64,000 nt of DNA from Linyphia triangularis (taxonomy: Eukaryota > Arthropoda > Arachnida > Araneae > Linyphiidae), in assembly GCA_963978545.1 (NCBI GenBank), contig OZ021732.1, positions 51,069,214 through 51,133,213 on the forward strand, in the 5' to 3' direction. Shown here one piece after another: positions 46,995 through 58,635 of this stretch. The notes below the pieces were generated by a model. It saw only the letters and a program-made list of their open reading frames with translations, was not told where the DNA came from and did no database searches. Made by a program: the position numbers and the translations under genes. Positions within the stretch are counted from its first letter, which is position 1, and each line of letters begins with the position of its first letter.

Positions 46995-47250
46995 AGAAAA
47001 TTACGAAAATTATTAGAAAGAAATAATACCACATTTTAACTTTAAAAAATGATGATAGTTAATAGATGATATTATGCACTTAACATTTTTTAAATCATCA
47101 AAAAATAATAAACAGGTGTGAAAATGTTTTACAATATCATTAATGAAGAGATGAAAAAGAATTGACCCCAGAATTGATTCCTGTGGTATACAAGTACTAA
47201 GAAAAGCATTAGAAAAGCATATTTGTTTTTTACAAAGAGATTTGCGTCAA
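46995..47250 (-). pseudogene. Non-LTR (LINE) reverse transcriptase remnant
   Basis: The minus-strand frame reads IPQESILGSILFHLFINDIV followed about ten residues later by FFDDLK. These correspond to the PQGS(I/V)LGPLLF..INDI block and the (F/Y)ADD catalytic block of Jockey/CR1-type LINEs. The first catalytic-box residues have drifted (FFDD) and the frame stops soon after. It is a short dead fragment with neither the endonuclease part nor the 3' end. Confidence 0.7.
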
Positions 47251-47278
47251 ATAAGAAAAAAAAAACTTTCTCATTTTT

Positions 47279-47640
47279 TTAAAATTCAATTCTAGACGTT
47301 TCGGAAAGGCCATAAACACAAACATTTCTGCTCACTGCGCTTTTTATTCTCTTTTTTTTTTTAAATTTGCAACCTAAAATCTCTGATTTATTAAGGTGGG
47401 GAAAACGACTCATTCGGCACGAAGCTAATGTGACGTCACTTGTTCCGAACTTGGCTTGAAACGCAGCAGCGGAAACCAGTTTTGCAAGTTTCTCGTAAAT
47501 CGCGCCTACCGGCACGGGATATGGCAATTGTCTAAAAAACTCACACCAACTATTTCGCAGAAACCTCACGATAACCATAGAAACGGAGGGAAGTTTTGAC
47601 GTCACAGTAAAATGTATCGTTTTGATCGGACTGCAATCGG
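47279..47640. other. GC-richer island, unassigned
   Basis: Contains two CRE-like sites (GTGACGTCAC ~47431 and TTGACGTCAC ~47595). A 108-codon minus-strand frame (47605-47279) has no recognised motif. It may be a promoter or exon fragment, or an unknown element. Confidence 0.25.
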
Positions 47641-49105
47641 ACGAGGTTTACGGGCATTTTCTTTCCTTAGTATTTAAATAACTAATTTTTTTTAGAGAAC
47701 TTTTGTTTGAATATTTCGAGTCAAAAAGAAATTCTTCATAAATATAAACTAATTTCACTCGTTCTTAAAAAATGCGGGAATTGTCCATTATATAATTGAC
47801 AAGTGATAAACTTTTTTTTTAAGTGATGTTAAAATAAGAAGAAAAAATAAAAGTTTCTGCCAAAAAAACACCCAACAACCTATATTTAATATAAAACTAG
47901 TCTGCGGAATGAGGTGAAAAAATAAAGTGTCTGTCAAATCAAATGCACCCTAAGGATAATAAGTATTTATAATCCACATTCTTATTCAGAAAAGTAATTT
48001 TCAACTTCATTTTTTTCGTCTTTTCCATTACGGAAATAAGAAATCTATTTTCTATTAAATATTTAAGGTAAGTTATTTTAGTGACTTTCCTCTGCAACAA
48101 ATTTAAGAGCGCATATTTACAAACAATTGAGAACACAAACCCTCAAGTTTTGTTACGCTGCAAAAAAATTCCTTCTGTTAATATTCTCTAACGAAAATTT
48201 TATAATTTGACGAACATTACCGGAATTAAATTGTGCAAAAAAGCGAACAATTTAAACAAATTTTAATACATAATGGAATAAATAATGAGTACTTTGCAAT
48301 GTGGAATCCTCCATTTCTGTTATGCTATTTAAATCTTCCACGAATTCGATGAAATAAACGATAATCCACGAATTCGTTTGGTAAAAAAGCAGCATCGCTA
48401 AGGTAACAATAACGCTCTACGCATGTCAGGAAATCAGTGCAATTTGGCGAGTTTTGTGCGCTCAATCAAAGCTAATTCTGAAGATGCCCTCCTTATTCAC
48501 AGGAAAGTGAGCATCAAATAGAGGGCACAAAGTTAGCGGTTTCGGCGCGAAATATTATCCAATAGTAATGGAGTTTTTCTAGAATTCTTACCCATCTTTC
48601 TATAACAACAAACATGACATTACATCGAATTTGTCATTTATTCAGAAAGAATTTACATTGAAAACTAATAATTCAAAAGGATATTGAAGGTAACTTTAAA
48701 TTATTTTAAAAAGTTAAATTCAAACTTTACTTACTCTTATATTCCAAAATTCTTTTTTTTTATGTATATATTTTTCGAAATCTTTCGATGTATTCTTATA
48801 TATGTTTTAGAGTTAAATATACATTGTTTATACAAATTCCATGTGAACGTATTTCCGTGTGAACATAATGAGCCTGTTTTTCCATATTCTTTCAACATAA
48901 AATCAATGTATATTTATCAAATCAACAAGAAAATTCGAAGTAATTTTAATATTATTAGTTAACAATTTGTAAATAACTCTGTTTTGAAAGAAAAATTTAT
49001 AAATGAAATTCTAAACTTTTCATTTACCATCCTCATTAGTATGATAACAAAACTTCAAGCAGGAAATGTATTATTAAAATAATGAAATTGCTTTATATTC
49101 ATTAA
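47641..49105. other. AT-rich non-coding DNA
   Basis: No gene recognised. A modestly GC-richer stretch (48400-48560) carries no motif I know. Confidence 0.4.
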
Positions 49106-51150
49106 CTAACTGAATACCCGTGCTGCGCTACGAAATTTTTAGCAATCAAAAGACATTCATGTACTCTATACTTCAGACGTTGGCTTCCATTTAGACCCCG
49201 ACAATTTGAATTATTAAAATAGGAGCTTTCCTGAGTTGAAATTTTTTACAAAATTTATAATTGAGATTTTATTGGAAATGAGACATTTGAATATCCCTCG
49301 TTTAGAACGTTTAACCCCCTTTGGTTCTTTTTAATAATTGTAATTAATAACCAATTTTTTCTATATTTGCCCTTCTTAACATTTGCACCAAATATCAGAA
49401 TTGTGACAACATTGGAAGTGGGTCATTCGTATATTCATCGTTTGGAACGTTTAACCCCTTTTCCACCCCTCAAAGAGGGTTAATAATGATCAGAATAGCT
49501 AATTTTTTCTATGTTTGGCTTTGTTGTCATTTGCTCCAATTTTCAGAGTTGCGACCATGTGGGAAATGGGGCATTCGATTATCCCTCGTTTGGAACGTTT
49601 AACCCCTTTTCCACCACTCAAAGTGGGTTAATCGAGATTGGAATAGCTTAATTTTTCTGTGTTTGTTGACATTTGTACCAGTTTCCATAATTGTGACCGA
49701 ATGGGAAGTGGGATAATCGAATATTCCTCGTTTGGAACGTTTAATCCCTTTTCGACCTCTTAAAGTGGGTTAATCGAGATCAGAAGAGCTTAATTTTTCT
49801 ATATTTGCCTTTGTCGACATTTGTATCAATTTTCAGAATTGTGACGATATGGGAAGTGTGACATTCGATTATCCCTCGTTTGGAACGTTTAACCCCTATT
49901 CCACTCTTTACAGTGGGCTAATCGAGATCGGAATAGCTTACTTTTTCTATATTTGTCTCTGTTGGCATTTGCACCAATTTTCAGAGTTGTGACAATGTGA
50001 GAAGAGGGACATTCGAATATCCCTCGTTTGAAACGTTTAACCCCTTTTCCACCCTTTAAAGTGGGTTAATCGAGATCGGAATAGCTTACTTATTGGATGT
50101 TTACCATTGTTGACATTTGTACCAATTTTCTGAGTTGTGACCATATGGGAAGTGGGATTTTCGAATATCCCTCGTTTGGAACGTTTAACCCCTTTTCCAC
50201 TTCTGAAAGTGGGTTAATCGAGATTGGAATAGCTTAATTTTTCTACGTTTGTTGACATTTGTACCAGTTTTCAGAATTGTGATGAAATGTTAAGTGGTAC
50301 ATTCGAATATCTCTCATTTGGAACGTTTAACCCCTTTTCCACCCCTTAAAGAGGGAAAGTGGGTTGATCAAGATCGAAATAGCCTACTTTTTCTATATTT
50401 GTCTCTGTTGGCATTTGCACCAATTTTCAGAGTTGTGACCATGTGAGAAGAGGGACATTCGAATATCCCTCGTTTGAAACGTTTAACCCCTTTTCCACCC
50501 TTTAAAGTGGGTTAATCGAGATCGGAATAGCTTACTTATTAGATGTTTACCATTGTTGACATTTGTACCAATTTTTTGAGTTGTTACCATATGGGAAGTG
50601 GGATTTTCGAATATCCCTCGTTTGGAACGTTTAACCCCTTTTCCACTTCTGAAAGTGGGTTAATCGAGATTGGAATAGCTTAATTTTTCTACGTTTGTTG
50701 ACATTTGTACCAGTTTTCAGAATTGTGACGAAATGTTAAATGGGGCATTCGAATATCCCTCGTTTGGAACGTTTAACCCCTTTTCCACCCCTTAAAGTGG
50801 GTTAATCAAGATCGAAATAGCTTACTTTTTCTATGTTTGCCATTATTAACATTTGTACCAATTAGCAGAGTTGTGATCATATGGGAAGTGGTACAATCGA
50901 ATATCCCTCGTTTGGAACGTTTAACCTCTTTTCGACACCTTAAAGTGGGTTAATCGAGATCGAAATAGCTTACTTTTTCTATGTTTGTCTTTGTAGTCAT
51001 TTTCACCACTTTTCAGAGTTGTGACTAAATGGGAAGTGAGACATTCGAATATCCTTAGTTTGGAACGTTTAATCCCTTTTCCACCCGTTAAAGTGGGTTA
51101 ATCGAGATCGGAATAGCTTACTTTAGGGCTTTACCTTATATATATATAGA
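49106..51150 (-). mobile_element. Non-autonomous Helitron with ~148-bp tandem repeats, copy C
   Basis: Minus-strand copy. Its 5' end TCTATATATATATAAGGTAA follows a host A, and its 3' end CACGGGTATTCAGTTAG shows CTAG changed to TTAG before a host T. About thirteen units fill the body. A larger block of two units repeats near 49960-50260 and 50380-50680 with the same variants (GAGAAGAGGGACATTCGAAT), which suggests a recent internal duplication. No coding frame. Confidence 0.75.
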
Positions 51151-52062
51151 TTTAGACAAATTTAATCTGCAATAAAAAATATTCTTGTTTTTCTGAAAAT
51201 AACAAAAGAAGCTAGAATAATTATATTTTAATGTAAAAAATGTGTGTTATTGTAAAAGAAATATAAACTCATATACTTATTTAGAATATTTTATCCGCTG
51301 TCTAAGAAATGTAAACACAAAATTTATTCTTCGTTTGACATGTTCTACAATATTTGCTTACTGTAAGCGGATTGACTGAAAATAGGGACATGCACAGTTT
51401 GTTGCTTGCTGATAGGAAATCAAACCTTTGTTTATCTTTATCTTCGCACCCAAAGCATTCAAAAATCTCACACCACCCAATCAACCAATCAAGCATTCAG
51501 CTAGCGAGGCCTGTGGCGGTTTGGGGAAACAAATCTGATGCCTCTGTTTCTATGGGGGGTTCTTGAAGTCGGAGGGCATGTGTACTATAGAAGTCGGCTT
51601 TGATTCAACTTGTAAAATCCACGAGAGGGCACCACTTACACTTCGACGAAGCTTGCCTTCTTATAGTTATAAGTGTGGTGTTTGCCAACCACTATGTCAG
51701 CAGCTAGCGGCAGATCATACCATAACTCTTCAAGGAGAGGTCATCTCAACTCAGGATGAAATTGAGGAGATACAAACAAAAGCAATCTTTTCTGGACTTT
51801 TGACTGGACATTAATGTATTGTGCTACTGTATATAATCTTGAATATAATGTAACTTTTCGATGGTTAGAAGAAACGTAACATATAACTTTTCAAGACTTA
51901 ATATTGGTTGACCCGCACCAGAACGTTTTTCATAACCTTCCGAACTGCTACGTCGGTAGACATTGCAACCGAACTCTTGAATCCATTCACATATAAGTTT
52001 TCGTGATGCCCGGAGATACTCCCCAAAGAGAATTTGCAAGAATTGCAGTTCGTCCGGCACCC
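51151..52062. other. Sequence before gypsy-3, possible 5' LTR/leader remnants
   Basis: 51480-51820 is less AT-rich and has an 83-codon plus-strand frame (51563-51814) with no known motif. Its place just before a gag remnant would suit a decayed LTR or leader, but no paired LTR is visible. Confidence 0.25.
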
Positions 52063-53978
52063 TTCTGGAAGAACCGGATGACATTGTGATTTGCGCAAAT
52101 TGAAGATCAGTTTAGTGTTGCTCAAATCACCGTCGACGAAACGAAGTTCTTCACGGTAGTTTCGGAGTAGGATGGAGAGATTATACACTGCATTCAGGAC
52201 ACTGTTCTGAATTTTCCCGACACAGAGAAATTCAAGACATTAAAAACAAAGTTGATCGATGCCTTCTCCGAATCTGAGGAAATCCGAATCAGACAAGTAC
52301 TCAAAGGCTTGGAGCTGGGTGACCAAAAACCATCCCAACTGCTATTTCGGATGAAAGAACTCGGGTCTACGCATTTAAGTGAAACTATGCTGAATTCCTT
52401 GTGGGTAGACCAACTTCCATCCAGTACCCACGCCATTCTGACTGCCAGCTCAGAAAAATTGGACACTCTCGCAACCATGACAAACAGAATTAAAGAGATG
52501 ACAGGTTTGTCCCAGATTACAACCATCCAAGCACCTTCGGTTGCGGTAACTTCAAACAACACCAACTTAGAGCTACAGATCTCAGAGTTGACGGCATAGG
52601 TCACTTCCCTCAAGAATCTAGTAAGCCGAAGCAATCACCGCAGAGACCATTCGCCTCGTCAATTCGAACGTCTAAATAACAGTCGGAATCGGAGCGTTTC
52701 TCGAAACAGAAGGTAACTTGAACCCACTAACCGACTGTGTTTCTATCACACTAACTTTGACGGGCATTCAACAAAGAGCACAGAGCCTTGTATCTTCCAC
52801 AAGCGCCAGTTGGAAAACTAAAACAGCGGTCCCTCGCCACCACAGAGGGTCACCGCTGTAACAACTGATTGTTCATCATTGATCCGGCAACAAAACTAAG
52901 ATTTCTAATAGACACAGGTGCCGATACCTCAGTGCTACCAAAATCAGGAAACGCTACCCACGCCACCACATCAAATAATGTAACTTTCTATGCTGCAAAT
53001 GGTACAAACATTCCCACCTACGGAAACAAATCTTTGACTTTGAATTTCAAACTCAGATGGCAGTTCACTTGGCGATTCATTGTTGCATTTGTCACCCATC
53101 ATAGGTGTTGATTTTTTAAATCACTTCAATCATCTTGTTGATATAACGAACAAGTGTTTGATTGATTCTTCTACCAAATTTACGTATGAAGAAAAAATTT
53201 ATGCTAGCCTTGATGTACATAGTATTTCTCTTCTTTCGTCTAGCTCAGCTTACAATGCTATTCTCAAACAGTTTCCAGAACTGATTCATCCTTCCCAAGC
53301 GTTGTCTAAAACAGCCTCGTCGTCAGAAGTTTTTCATCACATACAAATAACAGGATCCCCTGTTTTCTCCAAACCCCGACATCTGTCTACCAAAATGCAC
53401 AAAGCTGCTCGTCAAGAATTTGAGTGCATGATGCAACAGGGTATTATTCGGTCATCGAAGAGTCCATGGGCAAGCCCATTGCATATAGTAAAAAAAAGAA
53501 TAACGGAGACCTTGTGGTGATTACAGTCGTTTAAACTCTGTTACTACACCAGATCGCTACCTATTACCACACATCCAAGATAGAACCCAATTACTTGGCA
53601 ACAAATACGTTTTCTCTACCCTCGACTTGGTCAGTGCTTATCACCAGACTCCTGTCCACCCTGAAGACATTGCAAAAACAGCTATCACTACTTCCTATGG
53701 CCTATTCGAATTTCCGTCCATGCACTTCGGCGTTCGAAATACTGGACAAACTTTCAAAGGCATATATACCAAGTTCTTCGTAGTCTGGATTTATGCCTGC
53801 CATACCTCGACGATATCCTTGTAGTATCTATTAATGAAAGGGAACACAAAGAGTACCTTAACACCATTTTCAAACGCCTTACCTCTCATGGACTGAACCT
53901 GAACCCTTCAAAGTGTTCACTAGGCCAGTCTACTGTCACTTTTTTTGGATGTTTGCTTGAAGCAGGAGTGAATATAAA
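52063..53978 (+). pseudogene. gypsy-3, decayed gag-protease-RT
   Basis: Gag: FWKNRMTL, then WVDQLPSSTHAILTASSEKL; the frame runs from ~52063 to 52599 with internal TGA (~52085) and TAG (~52168) stops. Protease: RFLIDTGADTSVLP (52869-53111). Linker and RT entry: DFLNHFNHLVDI, QQGIIRSSKSPWASPLHIV (53080-53520). RT core: STLDLVSAYHQTPVHPEDIA, GLFEFPSMHFGVRNTGQTF (from 53627), then LPYLDDILV (~53800). Several frame changes separate the blocks. It is cut off after FFGCLLEAGVNI at ~53978. The protease and linker resemble gypsy-1, so it is the same lineage. Confidence 0.8.
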
Positions 53979-54656
53979 TGTTTTGTTTCAAGTGCATTCT
54001 ATATTTTGTTTTTAAATCTAGAACTTTCTAAACTTGTATATTATATTAAATGTCCTTATTACCGAGAAGTATCCCCTATTTTTTTAAGTGCAATAATCAT
54101 TATTGCAAATGTTTAAAGGTAAATATTGTAAACATTGTAGATGATTATTCAATCACAAAGTGTTATTTCAAATTTCTTTTAATTTATAAATATCGGATTT
54201 GATTTTCCCCATTCGAGATGCAAAAGCAGATATTTAGATCAAGTTTTGTTTAAGTTATATATTTCAGCACCTATAGTATAGCCCTCTTGTTCTGTTAAAT
54301 GGAAATTAATTATATATGTTTATGAATACCTTCTATAAATCAAAATGGTACTTCTAGTAAAGCACGTGTGTTATAGCTATGGTAAATCACACTCTCCATG
54401 CTCTCGTACATCACAATATTTATTAACTTAAGAATACAATTAAAATAATTAAATTTAAACGAGGTTGGTTGCGTAACAATTGGAAAACATAGCATTGCAT
54501 TTAGCGTGAAAACATCACCAGTTTAAAATAAGAGTTCTTGAAGTAAACATTAACTTTTGTTGCCAGCTCCTTCTCTCCAACATTAGTTGAAATAGAGTTC
54601 TTGGCATGACGTCAGAGTCTGGTTTCTGGTGGTCTGTGGTAGGCGCCACAGTAACA
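53979..54656 (-). repeat. Probable 3' LTR of gypsy-4
   Basis: Read on the plus strand it begins TGTTTTG, exactly where gypsy-3 homology ends, and finishes CAGTAACA before a 13-C run (a polypurine tract on the minus strand). The TG...CA ends, the tract and the ACTGTGG start shared with the gypsy-1 LTR all support it. No second LTR copy is present for confirmation. Confidence 0.5.
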
Positions 54657-54683
54657 CCCCCCCCCCCTAGCGATAGCGAGACA

Positions 54684-55374
54684 TTAAGTGTATCGACTGT
54701 TGAACCTCACCCTTCTTCCTGATCGAGTAGTCTTCGTTACCAGGACCGGATTTGGAGCTTTTTGCCGTGCCAATGCTGGTTCTGTTTGAGAGCTAGCTGT
54801 AGGTGTAGAGGAAAGTGTTGTAAATGTACCTGATGTGGGTGCAGGTAGTGCCTTTCTGTCAGCAATGGTTAATGGTTGTTCTGTCACTTCTCGTCGCTTC
54901 CTTTGCTATGTAGACTGGCTTGAGACGTTCAATATTTATTGTTGTCTCCTTGGTGCCTCTTCGAATTTTGAAGAATCTCTCACTTCGCCTGACAATTTCA
55001 AAAGGGCCTTCATAAGGTGGTTGCAGACTCTTCACTGCATCTAAGCAGATCTTTACTGGTGAACACTGACTGTTTGCCATGTAGCTGGGGATTTGGAGGG
55101 AGTAGCTTACTCATTGCTTCTCGCATCTTCCCTACAAATGTAGTTGGGTCAAGAACACTTGATGAGGGACATAGAAATTCTCCAGGAATGCGGATAGTTG
55201 AACCATTTACCATCTCGGCTGTAGTTGCCCGTAGATCTTCCTTCCATGCAGCTCTGAAACCGAAAAGGATAGTCGGCAGAACTGCAGTCCACTGAGAGCT
55301 TCCGTGGGCCATGATTGCCGCCTTTAACTGTCGATGAAATCTCTCAACAAGGCCGTTTGCGGCCGAGTGGTAAC
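54684..55374 (-). pseudogene. pol: gypsy-4 integrase C-terminal half
   Basis: The minus-strand frames follow in order: NGLVERFHRQLKAAIMAHGS (~55374 down), AVLPTILFGFRAAWKEDLRA, LQPPYEGPFEIVRRSERFFK, and finally TTRSGRRVRFNSRY at the C-terminus (ending at 54684). These are the last integrase helix, the GPF-type module and the basic tail of the gypsy-1 lineage. Frame changes lie near 55075-55010 and 54880. The element is truncated at ~55374, so its upstream genes are gone. Confidence 0.85.
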
Positions 55375-55650
55375 AACACCTCCTATATAAGAAAGCCTAC
55401 GCACTGACTGCGTGACGTCACCTAGAGTAGTCAATCGTCCCTCGCATTGGTAGCATAGAATTTTCCTTTTCTTAGTTTTGCTAGTTAATTTGAATAGGAG
55501 AGCATTTAGAAAACATTTCTTTTTTATTTACAGAGGTAATTGATATTTTTATTAATACTTATGTTCAACTATTATTTTGAATTTTATTCCGAAATAAAAC
55601 ACCAAACCTAAATAAACAATTTTTATTTTATTCACATATCATAGTTATTA
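55375..55650. other. Short AT-rich spacer
   Basis: Begins TAACAACACCTCCTATATAA, then TGACGTCACC at ~55413. This could be the edge of another LTR, but no pair is visible. Confidence 0.25.
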
Positions 55651-55651
55651 T

Positions 55652-57267
55652 TAGGGATGGAACGGATATCCGGCAACTATCCGATATCCGGCATATCCGG
55701 CTGATTTTTCAATATCCGAAACCCCGTCGGATATCCGATTTGAAATACCGGACATCCGATAATTTCATTCGGATATCCGGCTATATATCCGGCCACCAGG
55801 TATCCACAAGAAATAATTTTTTGCAAAAAATAATGATCTTTTTCGGACAAAGGGGACACCGCATCCTACACTTTTTTTTTAATTTTTTTTTTCTTGGACA
55901 TAAATTGCAACATAATTGCGTATTATTGGCGCCGAGTTGATAAGCATAAACGATTCCTCCAATCTTTTTCCATACACATCCTTCATACGTGTTTTGCAAT
56001 ATGTTCTTTTCATTCCAAGTTTATGATCTGATTAATTCCAGATGTTATATTTGAATGCTTCTCCGTAAAACACGAACCGAAATACTAATAAATAGTACTT
56101 TTTTTTCCATAACATAAGTCTTCCCACTTCCTCCTTTTTTTCTGACATTTGCTAGCGAGTAAAAAGCAATAAATAGCCAATGCGCACTTCTCAATGTTTT
56201 TTTTTTTTTTTTTTTTTTGTTCTATCGACGATAATACCCTACCCCTTTATGCTGTGAATGGTATGGTCTAATTTCTGATTTTTCATTGGCAGAAGTTGAA
56301 AGCTGGTATATTTTTTCTGACGTAAAATGAAATATTGTAATTTTTAGGTCTTTAACGCAGCTCTGATTATATTTAGCTCTCTAGAATGTCTTGAATCATA
56401 GTTTCCTCCAATTACAATCCAATTTATAATTTTTAATAATGGTTCATTTAAAATCACCTATTTGGAAGTATTTTAAAATTAATGGAAATGACGAAAGCAA
56501 AGCCCTCTATGTGTTACTTGCTCCACAGAATCGTTTAAAAAATATATTGTGCGCGGCAAAAGCCCAAAATCCTTTTCCAGCCTTATGGAACTATTTAATG
56601 AGTGTGCATAAGGAAATTCACCGAAGCTTAAAAGACTCACTAAATGCATCAAATATTGATGAACAAGAAAAAACAATTCATCAAAACAAGAAATGCACGC
56701 AGACAACATTGGAATCGACATTATATGTACCAGAATCGTGGAGTTTAGATGATCCTAAAGCAAAAGCCTTAACCACAAATATATGTAAGTACTAATTTTG
56801 TTTGTTATCACCTTGCTGTGTGTTTTTCGGGTAAAAGTAATATGGAATATTTATGCAGACTTGAGGAAGATTATCTTATGTTTACATTACATGATACAAG
56901 GTAAGAAGTTGAGTAACAATTTGCAAACGTATTTCTGAAATATTTTCGTCACATTTTAGATTGTTTGGTACAATTTTAAGTAACACACAAACAAAATGGT
57001 GATGAAGTTTCAAAATTGTTCAGAAAGTGTAGGTATTGACATCACTAAAACATCGTTTCATCAACTAAAGTTTAAATAAAAAAATTAACTCAGTGGCGTG
57101 ACAGCCCGTGTGGACCAAGGCCTGCTGGGCCCAGCTCAGCTTTCTTAGACCGAATATCCGGCCGGATATCCGGTGAAATCCGTTTCGGATATCCGTATCC
57201 GGTAGACATGGTACCCCGGATATCCGAAATCCGGTATCCGGCAAAACTCACATCCGTTCCATCCCTA
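55652..57267 (+). mobile_element. hAT element with intact ends and 8-bp target duplication
   Basis: The ends are perfect inverted repeats TAGGGATGGAACGGAT. Both sides carry GTTATTAT (55644-55651 and 57268-57275), which fits the hAT nTnnnnAn target pattern. Both subterminal regions are packed with CGGATATCCGG-type palindromes (55669-55800 and 57155-57242), probably transposase-binding sites. The 1.6-kb body has only an N-terminal transposase exon, so it is an internally deleted, non-autonomous copy. A foreign hAT-like end (CAGTGGCGTGACAGCCCGTG) sits inside at ~57095. Confidence 0.9.
56439..56795 (+). pseudogene. hAT transposase N-terminal (BED finger-like) fragment
   Basis: 118 codons, ATG in AATAATGG. 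SPIWKYFKINGNDESKALY resembles the start of a BED zinc finger and NYLMSVHKEIHRSL its end, but the first Cys pair is not there, so the finger is degenerate. The end (SWSLDDPKAKALTTNICKY) resembles the segment after the BED finger in ZBED/hAT proteins. It is followed by GTAAGT-like sequence (ATATGTAAGTA), consistent with an exon end. The catalytic RNase-H-like core is missing. Confidence 0.55.
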
Positions 57268-57275
57268 GTTATTAT

Positions 57276-57494
57276 TAATCAATAAAACATTTTAAAGCAA
57301 AATAGTTTAATATTTGAAGTTTTCTTTTTTATTTTCAACATTCTTTTGCTTGAAATTTTTTTTTCTTGTAACAAGTTGTCATTTTGTTGCCTACAATAAT
57401 TATTTAGATATGTGTTTATAGCTTCCCTTAGAATACTTTCTACAATAAATTTAATATTATGTTCTTTACATTCATGCGGAATGTTATATAAGTA
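57276..57494. other. AT-rich spacer between the hAT and the right PolB arm
   Basis: No feature recognised. Confidence 0.4.
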
Positions 57495-58635
57495 GTTAGA
57501 AATTGGGCATCCTGCCCCATGGAGCGACCGAGCGACGATATGGTATGGGGGCGTGGCTATGACGTCCCCGGAAGTGGACGTGACCGGATATGACGTCACA
57601 GGAAGTGACATCATCAGATATGACGTCACAGGAAGTCATGTGACCGGAAGTGGAGTTCCCTCCTGTTGCTGTTTTAGTTTCGGTTTCGTTATAAGCTGTT
57701 TGTGTATGACGTCACAGTGGGAATGATGTCAGAATTTGTTTTATATCAAAGTTTTGAGAGGTGGCAACACTTTTTTAGTTTCGGTTTATCTTTAAGATGG
57801 AGTTGAGTTGTTCTAGGACTGCTTCTTAGCGAATAAGTTAGAGTGATAGGCTTTTATTGCGTGACGTCACAGTGTAGGAATGACGTCATAATTTGTTTTA
57901 TATCAAAGTTTTGAGCGGTGGCAACACTTTATAGTTTTTTTTGTGTTTCCAGTTAAATGGGGTTGAGTTGTTCTAGGGCTGCTTGTAAACGAATAAGTTA
58001 GAGTGATAGGCTTTTATTGCGTGACGTCACAGTGGGTATGACGTCATAATTTGTTTTATATCAAAGTTTTGAGCGGTGGCAACACTTTTTAGTTTCGCTT
58101 TACCTTTCAGAGGGAGTTGAGTTGTTCTAGGACTGCTTCTTAGCAAATAAGTCAGAGTGATAGGCTTTTATTGCGTGACGTCACAGTGTGGGAATGACGT
58201 CATAATTTGTTTTATATCAAAGTTTTGAGCGGTGGCAACACTTTATAGTTTTTTTTGTTTTCAGTTAAATGGGGTTGAGTTGTTCTAGGGCTGCTTGTAA
58301 ACGAATAAGTTAGAGTGTTAAGCTTTTATTGCGTGACGCCACAGTGGGTATGACGTCATTCATGATTTTACAAAATTTACCTTTAAGACGATGGCAGCAA
58401 TAGGAATATGCTAAGTTAGGCGGGATGGAGTTGAGTTGTTCTAGAGCTACTTTTAAATGAATAACTTAGAGTGGTAGGCTGTTTTACCAGTGACGTCACA
58501 GTGTTAATGTAGTGGGGATGACGTCACGATTTGCTTTATATAAAAGTTTAAGGAATGGCAACATCTTGTATCCTGATATAGCTAAGTTTCCTTTGATTGG
58601 TTGAAATAAAAGCTCGCTTCTGATTGGTTAGAATA
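57495..58635 (-). repeat. Extra terminal module of the right PolB arm
   Basis: Starts AGTTAGAAATTGGGCATCCT with GCCCCATGG, matching the inner end of the left arm in reverse. It then has the short CCGGATATGACGTCAC repeats and about five ~157-bp units with paired TGACGTCA (57862/57883, 58021/58040, 58176/58196, 58335 variant/58352, 58491/58519). A second copy of the terminus (GAGTAGTTAGAAAGTGGGGC) starts at 58636, so this module is an additional, tandem copy of the element end. Confidence 0.8.
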
